Source: Heliocidaris tuberculata
Lineage: Eukaryota; Echinodermata; Echinoidea; Camarodonta; Echinometridae
DNA length: 64,000 bases
Direction: 5' to 3'
NCBI GenBank assembly: GCA_025618425.1
Contig: CM046851.1
Span: 5,169,267 to 5,233,266, forward strand
Shown here: piece after piece, positions 34,866 through 47,235 of the stretch
Layout: each line of letters opens with the position of its first letter
How positions within the stretch are numbered: position 1 is the first letter of the stretch
Translations under genes and position numbers: made by a program
The notes under the pieces: model-generated
Seen by the model: the letters and a program-made list of their open reading frames with translations, nothing else
Database searches by the model: none
Told to the model about the DNA's origin: nothing

Positions 34866-36852
34866 TATTATTATTATCATTATTACTATTTATTCATTTC
34901 ATTTTTTTTTTTTGGGGGGGGGTTCTTGTTTATGTCCTTCAGATTTAAATAAGTATCATTTTGATGCTTATTGTAAATGTTAAACACAATACACTGTAGT
35001 TGAATTTTATTTAAATGAGAAGGCACGTGATGTATAGATGTGCAACTATTGTACAGAAAATATATATTATAAGTGACTAAGTTTGTCAAGGAGAAGTGTA
35101 TAATTATGGATACCACTTCAAAAGTATTGCTCTTGTGTTTGCACTCATCCCGAAATAATCAAGTAATGAGATATTGAAGCCATCGTTTAAGTTTCACAGC
35201 ATGACTGGTAATTAATAATGGGTATTGCATTATCTTCACCTCTATTTGTCATCAACATAATAAGTTACACTTGATTAAAATTGTCATCCTAGTCGAGTTT
35301 ATGACAAATTTTCCGATACCATTCTTATCATGTGATTTTTCCTTCATTTTATCTATGAAACTCAAATTGACAGCGGTTTCCTTTTGAAAAAAAAAATAAC
35401 AAAACAAAAAACAAAACAAAACATGTCAGCAGGCTGTTTTCTTATTGCAACAAGTACCACGTGGTAATACCAAACTTGTGAACACCTGACCTAATTTTCA
35501 TGAAAACCTTCAAAGAAATCCTTGATTATAAATTGAGTTGAAACTAATCAGATCTCTCAACATTTATCTCTCTCTTCCTGACTTATTTCCATCTCAAGTA
35601 TAACTGCAATTATTATGAAAAGAATATCATTTTGATTTTTTATGTTCGATATGCCCTTATATATCCCATAACTAAGTCAGATGAAGCCTTTGAACAAATT
35701 CCAATTATATGTGTGTTTCGTAAAAGGCTGCTAACTGACCATAGTTTGTTTGTGCAGCAATAAAATGCTTGCCTGTTATTATTGCTACATACTCTTATGA
35801 AAGCATTTATAAACAACTACATTAAGGGCTAGAGATGGTACTGAATAAAAGTAGATTTTTTTTTTCAATAATCAGGAGAAATGTTACAAACGAGTCAGAA
35901 TTTCTAGGGGTAAATATTTACTATAAATAGTAAATATGTTTGTCAGATATGACTATGCAGTAGTATCATGTAGAGAAGATAAACAAGAAGAAAAATTAGA
36001 AAAGGGTCATGATCAAGATATAGGGCAAACGTTTTTTGTTTGTTTGTTTGTTTGTTTGTTTACTTTTGAAGATAACTTCCTGAGTGTTCTGTTTTATATA
36101 AAGTACCGTATACACACATTTTATACTTCACTTTCCATAGAGACAAACATTTTTGTTCACATAATGAAAACGTGTGATACGTATAAGATAATTATCGGTA
36201 TTATGACATATTTTAACCATTTTGATGTGTTTGATAATAAAATCATATTATGAAAGGAGAAAAATGTATTTAATGACTGAAGATTGTTCGAGTCTGGAAT
36301 GGCATGTTGCAGGGTGTCTAATCTACCGCTATGTTGATCAAATTATGATTTATTCTTTATGTCAAGTTTTATAATGTAACCTGAAGGGAGGGGTGGTGCG
36401 CATAAGTTTTTATTTATTATTTATTTTATTCTATTATCTTCTTGGGGGGGGGGAGGGTGCAATTTTTCCATTTTTTTTTACATTTCTTGTCTAAAAATGT
36501 AAAATTTGAAGCATTGGTTTTTGTCTTTCAGTCTACAGATTTTATTCGACCATCCCCTCCATGCTGGATCTAAAAACTTCTCTCATACATCCATTGTTTG
36601 GAAATACTTTTTTGACATTTCTGTCAACTATTGAAAGTACCATGATATTGACTCTTCTTTTCCTTTAGAGAATGAATGACTGAAAAGGCGGGATAGATAA
36701 GGAAATTGTTCGTCTTAACAAACTATTTCCAATTCATTTTGACTAGAATCTTTGATATGATAACTGCTAATGATTGTCCATCTCAAGGTGTCTCTTTGGA
36801 ACTTCATCGTCAGTTTTAGCATAGCTACTTCAAGGGTTTAACAGGCGGGGGA
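34866..36852. other. Spacer downstream of copy C
   Basis: 34910-35890 matches the flank of copy B (19190-20142); 36150-36852 matches 8070-8530 plus 10830-11105. It includes (GTTT)n at 36031-36060. Position 36610 is the empty site of the LINE at 8531. No exon. Confidence 0.7.
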
Positions 36853-37178
36853 TTAATTCAATTCAATTCAATTCAATTTATTTATTCAAGTCCATTTTAA
36901 AAATACATTAAAAAAAACAAAAACACATCAAACATATGAAATATATATAGAAGCATTGAACCAACAGCCAAAATAAGAGAGTGGAAAAAAGTAGAATTTA
37001 AAAGACCAGAATAGGAAGCGTACAATTGATATTTACAGTACATAAAATAATGGACATGAAATGGGAAACTGCAAAAGAACCAAATAAAGGTTCTGTCGAG
37101 GCAGTCCCTAATAAAATACCTAAGTTTGTACTGAAAAAGATTAAAAAACATAATAATAAAAGTGACGGGAAGAATGAA

Positions 37179-40130
37179 TTATGTAGCAGAGTAAGTGAAT
37201 GAGAATTCCTTAAGCTTTGATTTAAAAGAATTTAAAAATGAAACATTTTTGATATAATGAGGAAGAGAAATCCAAATAAAAGGTCCTTTGTATTTAAAAG
37301 AAAAAGAAGATGCTGTGTTTTTACATTCTTCAATATAATAATTTTCAGGATTTCTAATGTTATAATCATACATTACTGTTTTACATTTAATCATTGAGGC
37401 AAGATTATATGGCAATTTCTTGTGTTTATGTTTAAAAACCATTAATGCAATACAGTATTGATTCAATTGATAGATAGTGAGGAATTTAAGTTTTTTAAAA
37501 AGTGGTTGTGAAGGAGCAGTATAGCCAGACATTGAACATATTCTTACAATCTTTTTTTGCAATTTCAACAATCGAAGGAGCCTAGAAGGATATGTGTTTG
37601 CCCAGACAACATTGCAATACATTAAATAAGGTAGAATCATTGAGTTGTACAGTAAAATCAAAATATGTTCTGGCAAGAAGTGGCGCAGTTTGCTGATGAC
37701 ACCAATATTCCGTGATATTTTGTTTGATATGGCTAGTATATGTTCATTCCATAATAAATGTTGATCTACAATAACTCCTAAAAAATTTGTGGATTGCACA
37801 CGTTTTATGATTACATTATTCATTCTTATAATTAGATTGTTTAATAAGTTATCTGTAATTGAACTTTGCTTATAATGAAAGTATATAAAACTAGACTTTG
37901 AAGTGTTAAGGGACAACTTATTACAATTAAACCAGCATGAAGCATAACGCAATTTCTCATTCATAATTTGACACAAATCATTAAAATTATCTTGACTGTA
38001 AAGGATATTGGTGTCATCAGCAAAAAGAATGAATTTCAGTTTATCAGAGCAATTAATCAAATCATTTATGTACAATAAAAACAACAACGGCCCAAGGATT
38101 GAACCCTGAGGCACGCCACACTTGACTGTCATTGGATCTGATAAGACATTATTGTAAAAAGTTATTTGAGTTCGATTTTTAAAAATAATTTTCAAACCAT
38201 AATAATACTGTGCCTCTAATACCATATACCTGTAATTTTTCTAACATAATTACGTGATTAATCGAGTCAAATGCCTTACTCAAATCTAAAAACAATCCCA
38301 TGGTGTGCAATTTCTTATTCAATGAAGATATCAAGTAATTATGTAAATCAACAAGTGCCATTTCAGTAGATACATTCTTTGTAAAACCATACTGGCAAAA
38401 ATTCAATACTGCATGTTTAGTTAAAAACATTTCTAAACGATCATAAATAACTTTTTCTAGAATTTTTGAGAAAAATGGTAACACTGATATTGGTCTATAA
38501 TTTCCAATAACATGCATATCTTCCTTTTTATATATTGGGGTAACTTTAGCAATTTTCATATCTGATGGAACTCTTCCAGTAGATAAAGATAAATTAAAAA
38601 TATGAATAAGAGGTTTTGAAATATAACTGAATACCTTCTTTAAAACACATGGATTAAGATTGTCAATACCACTGCTACTAGTACTCTTAAGTGATTGCAC
38701 TTTTTTTAGAATTTCTGATTCATTAACAGGAGTTAAAAACAATGAGGCACCAGTCAACTGAGGCAAGAATTTACTATAATCATTTTCATTACTTCTGGGA
38801 ATATTATTGCACATGTTAGGACCGATGTTAATAAAAAAAAAAATAATTGAAGCAGTTTGCAATAATATGGGGATCATAAATATCTTGATCATTAATCTTA
38901 AAATATGAGGGCGAAGGTTTATTTGATTTACAAAACATTTCTTTAATCACTGACCAAGTTTGCTTTATATCCCCCTTTGTCCTCTTGAATCTATGAGCAA
39001 AATAAGTTCGGCGCGCTTTCTTTCTTAGCTTGTTTACCTTATTGCGAGCTTCATGAAATTTAGCCTTATTTATATTTGACCTCACTTTGCAATATCTTCT
39101 ATATAGCTTATTTTTATCTTCAATTAATTTTAATAATTCGAAATTTAGCCAAGGCTTTTTACATTTCTTTTTACTTTTCTTTGTAATTAACGTTAAGTTT
39201 TTTTCGTAATACAAAACAAATTTGGTTTTAAATTTTTTGTAAGCAATTTCTACATCGTTACAATAAATAACACTTGTCCAATCTTCTATCATCAAATCTA
39301 ATTTCAAATTGTTTCAAATTGGTAAGTGGTCCGTGACATCGTTATAAACAATTCCAGAAGTAATGAATGAATTAATATTATTTGTAAAAATATTGTCTAT
39401 CAATGTTGCAGTTCGAAAAGAAAGACGAGTGGGCTTATCAATTAATGGCAAGAGTTGTGACGAATATAATACCTGTAAAAAATCAACACTATATTTATTT
39501 GTGCATTTCAAAAGATCAATATTAAAATCACCCATAATATACATCAGTTTATTTTCTTTATTAAGCTCCTGTAAACACGTGTCAAATTCACTTATGAAAC
39601 TATCAATTCTGCTCTTTGGTGGTCTATAAATAATTCCAACAATAATGTTTTTTCCTGATTGAACAATTATTTCAATAAAAAGAATTTCAATGCCATCAAG
39701 TTTGAAATTCATATTTTTTCTAATTTTAAAATTAAGTGTATTTGAAACCAATAATGCTACTCCTCCTCCTCTACCATCAATACGGTCGGAATGTGTGAAC
39801 GAATATCCTTCTAAATCAAAAAGCATGGGTGTTTGAGAATGAATCCACGTTTCAGAGAAACCATACAGAAAATGAAAAGGATAATGACGAAATAAAATCA
39901 ACTATATCACAAAAGTTCTTATTCAGGCTGCGTGCATTAAAATGTAACAGACTAAAATCACTATTATTTGATTTAGGCAAGTGTATGAATTCAGTTTCAA
40001 TATAATATTTACATTCATTCATTTCCCCTTGTAGATCATGATCAATGATGTTACTTATGTTATTTTCAATTTGTCTTTTAAAGGTACTTTTGAAATCATT
40101 AACATCAATTTTTAGGGTTGGTACAGACAA
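37179..40130 (-). pseudogene. LINE ORF2: endonuclease and reverse transcriptase
   Basis: Endonuclease in order: SLLHFNARSLNKNF, GFSETWIHSQTP, IVGIIYRPPKSRIDSF, MGDFNIDLL, VTDHLPI (the usual E, D, N and H residues present). Then a basic linker, and the reverse transcriptase: GNYRPISVLPFFSKILEK, QYGFTKNVSTEMAL, LFLDLSKAFDSINH, CGVPQGSILGPLLFLLYIND, KFILFADDTNILY, and the C-terminal YNSMILPYLMYCNVVWANT. The frame changes near 39900, 39310, 38880 and 38200, so at least four indels separate the pieces. Confidence 0.88.
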
Positions 40131-40466
40131 TGAAAGGGTATCAATGAATTAATCATTATTTAAGTGATAAAAAGGCAATACAGAGTTCATGCATATAGGA
40201 CATTCCATACAAATATCTTATTCACTACACATCATGGATGGTGTGGTGCTCATTTTGTATCCATCCCCATCGAGAGTTGAAGAATATCAGAAGTAAAATG
40301 AAAGAGAGCAGGTTAAAATACATATTTATATCATTTAAAATTTCTACATATAAAAAGTAAGTACACAAGTTTAATACAAAAACAAACAAATGAAAAAAAA
40401 AGCAATGAAGTGTTTAAAAAAATGGATATCAAGAATGTCTAAAAGTTTGAGTTATTTCAGAGACTA

Positions 40467-41265
40467 TCATGAGTTGAACCAACCAGTATTTACAGTTTTT
40501 TTCAGATCTTCTACGCAAGTGATCAGGTGTTTCCTGTCCTCTTTGTCGGCGACAAGGATGCGTCCATCTCGCGACCATGTTGCTTCAACTTTCTCTGATG
40601 ATCTTGCATGTTTCAGTAGCTCTTGATTAGCTTGGGTTAAATCTTCTTGGATGAATTTAAATTTTCCTTTAAGTTTCCTGCGTTTTGAGATGACTTGCTG
40701 GCGGTTCCTGTAAGACTTGAATTTAGCTATGATTGGCCGAGGTCGATTTTTTTTCGCGATGCTTTTCTTTTGAGCCGTTACGATGTGTACGCTCAAGATC
40801 ATCCTTTGTCAGCGGTACTCCGAGGGTATCATTGGATAGACGCAAGATGATCTCGTCGGTATCCTCCTCTGGGCATTCCTCGAAACCAAAAAAAAAAAAA
40901 AGAAAAAAAGGAGGCAGTTCCTCCGCGAGTACTGCTCTTGTTGATCGATCTTATATCGCAATGACTTGATTTGCTCATTTTGCGTTTCCAACTGACGATG
41001 ATGTGTCTCAATTTCTTTTGATTTTTTTGTCAGCTGCTGCTTCGAGATCAAGGATCTGGGCTTCCTGCTTTTCGATGGTATCTTTCAGATCGGCGAGACA
41101 TTTCTCTATGTGGATATTGACTAAATCCAGAAATCGCTCATCTTTGAAGAGGTCGTGTAATACTGTAGAAAGCAAGGCTGCCTTTTCCTTTTCTCTCTCC
41201 TTCTCCTTTCCCTTCTCCTTTTCTTTCCCCCTGGTTTTAGGCCCTTCTGATACGTTGTCAGCCAT
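40467..41265 (-). pseudogene. LINE ORF1: coiled-coil nucleic-acid-binding protein
   Basis: Starts MADNVSEGPKTRGKEKEKG with a strongly charged segment, then a coiled coil (KEIETHHRQLETQNEQIKSL), then EQYSRRNCL and, later, NRPRPIIAKFKSYRNRQQV. The last two are landmarks of LINE ORF1 proteins with an RRM-like core. It is split by a frameshift near 41030 and by a T-run (40890-40908) that shifts the frame between them. Confidence 0.8.
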
Positions 41266-42073
41266 ATTATTACAAACCTATACAAATATTCAGTTAGTCT
41301 ACACTTCCAATGGAACTTCAGCTGGCAAGAAGCTTGGTGAATACACTCGATCTCTCCAACAATACAGCTGGTCAGTGCGATCCCCAATTAACAATAGAGT
41401 AGCACCATTCACGCCTCAGCAGGTAACAATAGGCGAGTTAAAACCAAACGTCACTGACCATGGACAGACTTTCACAAAATTGACTGCATGGGACTATCAG
41501 CTCTATTCTACGTGATATGATTGAAATACCGGCGACCAAATAAATAGTCATTAAAACTCAAATTTTCACGGTTGCTAATATCAAGATGTCACTGGTTGGT
41601 GCAGAAGGTGGTGGTACACATTGTGGTAGTTCACATTGTCCTTAAACGAATGTCTTTAAATGAATGAAGAACGATTCAAACAACAAAATTTACAGAAAGA
41701 CATCAATCCGTTACGTTGGGAAAGGGGCGACATGGACCCTCACACCTTGAAAGGGGGGGGGGGTGATCCGCTTCCTCACGAAGTGTCCACCCCCACGTTT
41801 GAAAACCTGTTGACGCCATGGAGCAACTAGTGTGATTAACTTCATTCTGAGAAATTGGCAAATGAAGGAAGAAAAGACACTACAGTTAAGTCCGATAATG
41901 TCGTTTAATTTTTTGTTATTGCTCTAATACCCTTTCCTATAATAATTCTATAACTTAGCTCTTTGGTACCTGTGTGATTGCTTAAGATTTCCGCAATATC
42001 CCTTTTCCGTTTGAAACGTGTCCTCTTAATTAGAATGGTTTTTTTCTCTATTTTCTTAAATGTCCTATATCAT

Positions 42074-42334
42074 CAGGGGCGGATCCAGGATTTCGTATAA
42101 GGGGGGGGGGGGGCACACAAATGCAGGATTGTCAACTTTGGGAAACTGCTTGGAGGGAGACCCATATTTTTTTGTGGTCTCGCCAGCCCTCCAAAATTCG
42201 CTCAGTTGGGGGGGGGGGGGGGGGGGGGGGGGGGGTGGCGACCAAAAAAATTTTTTTCGCCAGCCCTCCAAAAGTCGCTCAGTGGGGGGGGGGGGGGGTT
42301 ATGGGGTCCAGTTCTCCTCCATAATTCTCTGACA

Positions 42335-42369
<35 letters not shown>

Positions 42370-42490
42370 TTTTCTGGTCGAAAAGGGGGGGGGGCACAAT
42401 CGCAAATAGGAGGGGCACAATGCATTGTTTTCTCTCAAAAGGGGGGGGGGGCACGGGCCGGGATTGCCCCCCCCCCTAAATCCGTCACTG
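42074..42490. mobile_element. hAT-type MITE with 8-bp target duplication
   Basis: Left end CAGGGGCGGATCCAGG; right end CCTAAATCCGTCACTG, its imperfect inverted complement. TATATCAT flanks both sides (42066-42073 and 42491-42498). CAG-ended inverted repeats and an 8-bp duplication fit hAT. The interior has G runs of up to 26, an A run at 42339-42367, and a partial internal duplication around CGCCAGCCCTCCAAAA. The spacer of copy B lacks it. Confidence 0.88.
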
Positions 42491-43660
42491 TATATCATGT
42501 ATATTATTCAACTAAATGGAGTATAGGAATCACCGTTCAAGGAACTACCTATTCTCATACTTTTACTGTCTTCTTGGTTCAGTGTGCAGTGATGTTCTAA
42601 ATACCTTATTGTCAGCTTTTGTTTTTTTTTATATATCCATTTCTCATTTCTCATTTCTTTGAAATACGCAATAATTGTTATAGACTTGATTAATTATCAT
42701 GCATTTCTTTCAGTAATAATTGAAACAAAATTTAAAACCAACCAGGAAGCGTAATAGCACAGCACTTGACGAAAAAAATTGTCTCGAGTACCTTTTTCCC
42801 TAAACACGTCCGCTAGGGATTTGGCATCGAACGGCCATTAATATTATAGCGAGATCCCATAATAAGTAAAATTATTATTAAGAGATATTACATTCTCTCT
42901 CTCCTGCTCCCCCCTCTCTCTCTCTCTTTCCCCGTTTATATTTGTCCCCTTCCTTCTTTAAATGTTTTTCTCTATAGCTTTCTTTTCCTTTTTTTCTGTC
43001 ATTCTTTCTTACCACACTCTCCATTGCTGTCTCCATTTATTTGTTTTCTTTTTCTTTCTCTTTCTTTTTACAATTTTCTCTTTCTATCTCTTGTTTTCTC
43101 TCTGTTCTTTTCTCTTTATCTTTCTTTCTATCTTCCTTTCTTTTATCTGTTCATTGTCTATCTAGTTTACTTCTACCTCTTCTTCCTCTTCTCTTTATCT
43201 CTCTGTACTCCCCCCCCCCCCCAACCATCTCTCTACTCTATTTCCAACCGCATCTTTTACATCCTTAATTTTGCCTACCGGCATGCTATGTTATGTTGAT
43301 AAAGAAAAAAAATGGGCTTCGTATGAATTGCTAGTCATATAGATTCTTATACAGACATTTATTAAACCAAATTCCTTCTGTACGTATATTTGGACAAACA
43401 TTGAAAGCAAACTAATAGGTCAAATGCGAATCGTTGACATAGGGTATCTTCGACTGGGAAGTTTTAGTACACGTTAACTTCCTCAATCTACAATGCAGAA
43501 CACGTACGCAACGAATTGCTCTTACATTTTCGTGTGAAATTGAGCATTAATTACTTCCTTGATTCATCACAGTCATGTGGTGTTAGATTGCACAAAGCAT
43601 GATCTTCTGTTGATGAAAATGGATTACCATACCACAAATTTTAGAAGAAAAACATCAGAA
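42491..43660 (+). promoter_or_regulatory. Upstream region of copy D
   Basis: 42650-42860 and 43440-43660 align with 12410-12620 and 12690-12880 upstream of copy B; between them is a CT-rich stretch (42890-43250) missing in B. The conserved 170 bp just before the start codon (shared AACACGTACGCAA(T/C)GAATTG and CATCACAGTCATGT) are the best promoter/5' UTR candidate. No TATA box is shared. Confidence 0.55.
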
Positions 43661-43736
43661 ATGGCCTATTTTGGAACTCTCACAACAGTTTTCTGGATTA
43701 TTATCGTGGCAGGTTCTGCTGCTAACCGAGAAGCAG
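43661..43736 (+). CDS. Copy D exon 1: signal peptide
   Basis: MAYFGTLTTVFWIIIVAGSA, probably cleaved after SA, then ANREA and a phase 1 donor CAG/GTAAGA. It is the same length as the exon in copy B, and the first 40 bases of the intron are also conserved. Confidence 0.88.
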
Positions 43737-46700
43737 GTAAGATCATTCGATGGATCATTGACATACCCTACTCAGCTTTATTCAGCTTTATGATAAAATC
43801 TAAAGTTCTACAATATCTGCATTATCTTAACGTTTAACTATACTATGTTTCTCATTGCCTTGAAATTGAACGTTTGATATGCCAACTATGTTTTGCTTTT
43901 CTTTTAAGGCCTTCTATTTATAAAAAAAACACGGAACTACCATACTGTATGCAGATTCATTCTATGTGTTTGAATTTGTTATTGTGATGATAATGATTTG
44001 TTGGGGGGGGGGGGAGATGTAATCAATGGTAATAATGAAGCTCCCTTAACGTATGAATGCAGAAGTTAAACATTTTCCCAGTAGGTTCACTCAACCATAA
44101 AAAAACTTGAAAAGGCCACGATCATTTCTAAGTGATCAGTAAATTTTTGAGAGAAACAAGACTGTTAATTGTATTAAAAAATTAATGTGATAAATAAAGT
44201 AGTGTAACCACTCACAACAGGTTCAGATGATGCGCATGTGATCGCTTCATGGCCCATATGCGAACCAGTTATATACACATCGCATTGTCACACATTATTA
44301 GGTAGTGTACCAACACACAAATACACACATACAGAGTCATTACAGACTAAAGTCCGTTCGAGGCGACAAATTTTCCCTCTGGGGGTCGTTTCATCAAACC
44401 GTCATAACGACACGATCAGCGACATCTCGACGCTGTCGCTCAACTTGTCCGCTAACCGTTTCACAAAGCCGTATTTGCGAAGATCAGCGACAACTTCCCT
44501 GACAAGTGACCTGGGGGTCGTTTCATCAAACCGTCATAACGACAAGATCAGCGACATCTCGACGCTGTCGCTCAACTTGTCCGCTAACCGTTTCACAAAG
44601 CCGTATTTGCGAAGATCAGCGACAACTTCCCTGACAAGTGACTTGTCGGTACTCCAAACCAGTCATATCTTTTTAGAACGCCATCACAAGCCAGCTTTTA
44701 GTTAGTCTATGGGCTGCTAAAAAATGAAAAATGTAAGTTAAGAGAAAATTATTTCCTGATCTCCAAGCACATTTCTTTATCCTTCTTTTTATCAAATAGT
44801 TTTACTAATGTTTTTATTATAATATTTTACAGACGGACAATATGTTTTTATGACTTCTTGACCCCCAACAAGTATGTGAGATTAATATTAAAAATACCCA
44901 CATCGGTCTACCATAGAAAAAAGCGACTAAAACGGAACAGTCTGTATATACAGACCAATTTAAACGACGACAATTTATCATGTATGTATTTTACCTTTAT
45001 TTTTCCCTTTTCACGCAATACTTTGATATAAACAATATTAAATGTATTTTTTATAACTGAATATTGAGAATTGGGTCATAAAATATCTTTATTTAATCAT
45101 TTTCTCTAAAGTGTACACGATTTGGGTCTTCTTTCCATAATTAGTCAATTACGGTATCCTCTTATTTACAAATCTAGATTCGTACATCGTAAATGCATCC
45201 TCAAGTTTTCTCAATTTTATAAATTCTAAGATGCCATAAGTAACACATCTTTTCATGTAAACGGGATGTTTGTATCACCAGTATTAATTTTCGCTGCCTT
45301 TTTTGACATTAATTTTTGGAACAGTTTGGAGAAAACTGAGCCTCAAAGTCTGTTTGGGTAATTGACGATAAATCCAATGGACTGTGATATAGACTATGTT
45401 TTTTAGCCGATGAGTATCGATATCATTGAGTTGTCGTTTATCATGTCTTCGTGAAACAGTTTGGCAAGTCCATGACATTTCCGTAGATCGCCGACAAAGT
45501 TATGACTGTCATGGAGTTGATTTGATGAAACGACCCCCTGTATTTGTTGCTAAGGGTGACTGACGGACTTGTTTGTACAACGAAGTATTCGGACAAGTAT
45601 ATAATATGTTTATTTATCTACATTTTTAGGTGGGCTGTACTTCAAGTACAGACCACCTTATGTTTTTGTACGATTTTTTCTTTATTTATTTTTATTTCTA
45701 CCCACTTTTTTGTACGCACAATATCTCCAAAATGGCTTATTCAAATGTATTCAAATTTGGTACGATGGTATATATGGTTATTGTCACAGCACAGAAATTT
45801 TTCCAACATAGTCAATGCATCGTGACGTCATCTAGGCGCCATTTTGTAAAATTCTGACATACGCTATATCTCTGCAATACAGAGTCATAACACAGCAATA
45901 TTTGGCTTGATGCAAGTTTCATTAAAAATGAAATTAATTGAACATAGGGTACGTGCGCGTACGCGCGCGTCGGTGAAGTTGCGCGCGCGTACAAACTGAA
46001 AATGCTCTAAATGGTCTATAATCAATTTTGGGCATGTTTAAGGCCATTTTAAACATTTCAAAATTTTCCGCGCGTGCGCACATGAGCGCGCGTCAGTAGC
46101 CTAAGTTCCGTATACAGCATGAAAATGATTTATCTTGGAATATTTTAGCATTTTAATTGATCCTACATGATTTCTAGAATATTTTCTTAAACGCGCGCGT
46201 ACGCGTACGTACGCGCATACGCGCACAAACTTTAAAAATGCCTTAGATTGACTGGAATAGACTGCATTTGTTACAGGGTATTGTTGAACATTTGCAATTG
46301 GTGCGTGCATTATAACTCCTATTACGCGCACGCACGCATTACCCGCATGCGCGCAAACATGTAGAAATGCTTATATTGGTCTATAATTGATTCTAACGTT
46401 GATTGCGCATCATTTTGACATTTTAATACACTGTACTGTGCACGCGTCAAAGCATTTATGTAGGAACATGCTTACTTCATACTTCAGTATTATTCTATCG
46501 CATTTCAACTCTTCCACAGCCCACCTGTATAGTTGTACTTGTTCAACTCTAGTTAGGTGGTCTGTCGTAATCGACAGATCACCTTTTATATTCGTCGGAA
46601 TTTTCTTTCTTCTTTATTTATTTATTTATTTTTATTTCCCCCATTCCTTGTCCATTCGAAATCTTCAATAGTACTTTATCAATTTTCGTCAAATTTTCGT

Positions 46701-47201
46701 CAGTGATGTCATCCCATGAGGACATATTCCCGTTTACATATCAAGGTCAACAGGTCATCGTGACGTCATCCAGGCGCCATTTTGTCAAATCACATTATCA
46801 ATCATATCTTCATAACCAATCATCAAAAATTGTCCATATTTACATGACATTAACTTCAGGTCATGGGTCATCAGGTCATGTCGTCAAAAGTCATCCAGAG
46901 GTCATGACGCGCGCGTACGCGTGCGTCAAAATTTAAAACTGCTCAAAATCATCCAAGGATCAAACGAGAGTACGTTTCAGGTCATTTCAAGCATTTCAAA
47001 AATTTCCGTCCGTGCGCGTCCGTGCGCGCGTTATGCACGTGCGCAGCGCGTACAGAGTGTAAAAACGCCGTTTTTTCGCATGGTTTGTGTTCCTGACACT
47101 ATTCTTGACAATTTCCAACCATTTACAGGCATTCTCGACATTCCCTAAGGCCACACGCGCGCGTCAAACTTTAAAAAAAAATCAGATTCAGAGCTCAATT
47201 C

Positions 47202-47235
<34 letters not shown>

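Larger units (their letters stand above)
36853..41715 (-). mobile_element. Near-complete LINE (CR1/Jockey-type), 4.86 kb
   Basis: Read right to left: 5' region (41266-41715), ORF1, ORF2, short 3' UTR and (AATTG)n tail at 36853-36880. Limits come from the paralogous spacer, where TAACAGGCGGGGGA runs directly into CAGGGGCGACATG (11092-11115). ORF2 keeps endonuclease and reverse transcriptase motifs including FADDT but is cut by several frameshifts, so it is probably not autonomous now. Confidence 0.85.

Noticed and set aside
41003..41515. Plus-strand frame of 170 codons ending in a compact hydrophilic segment
   Set aside because: The first half is antisense to LINE ORF1 and the rest lies in the LINE 5' region; I recognise no domain.
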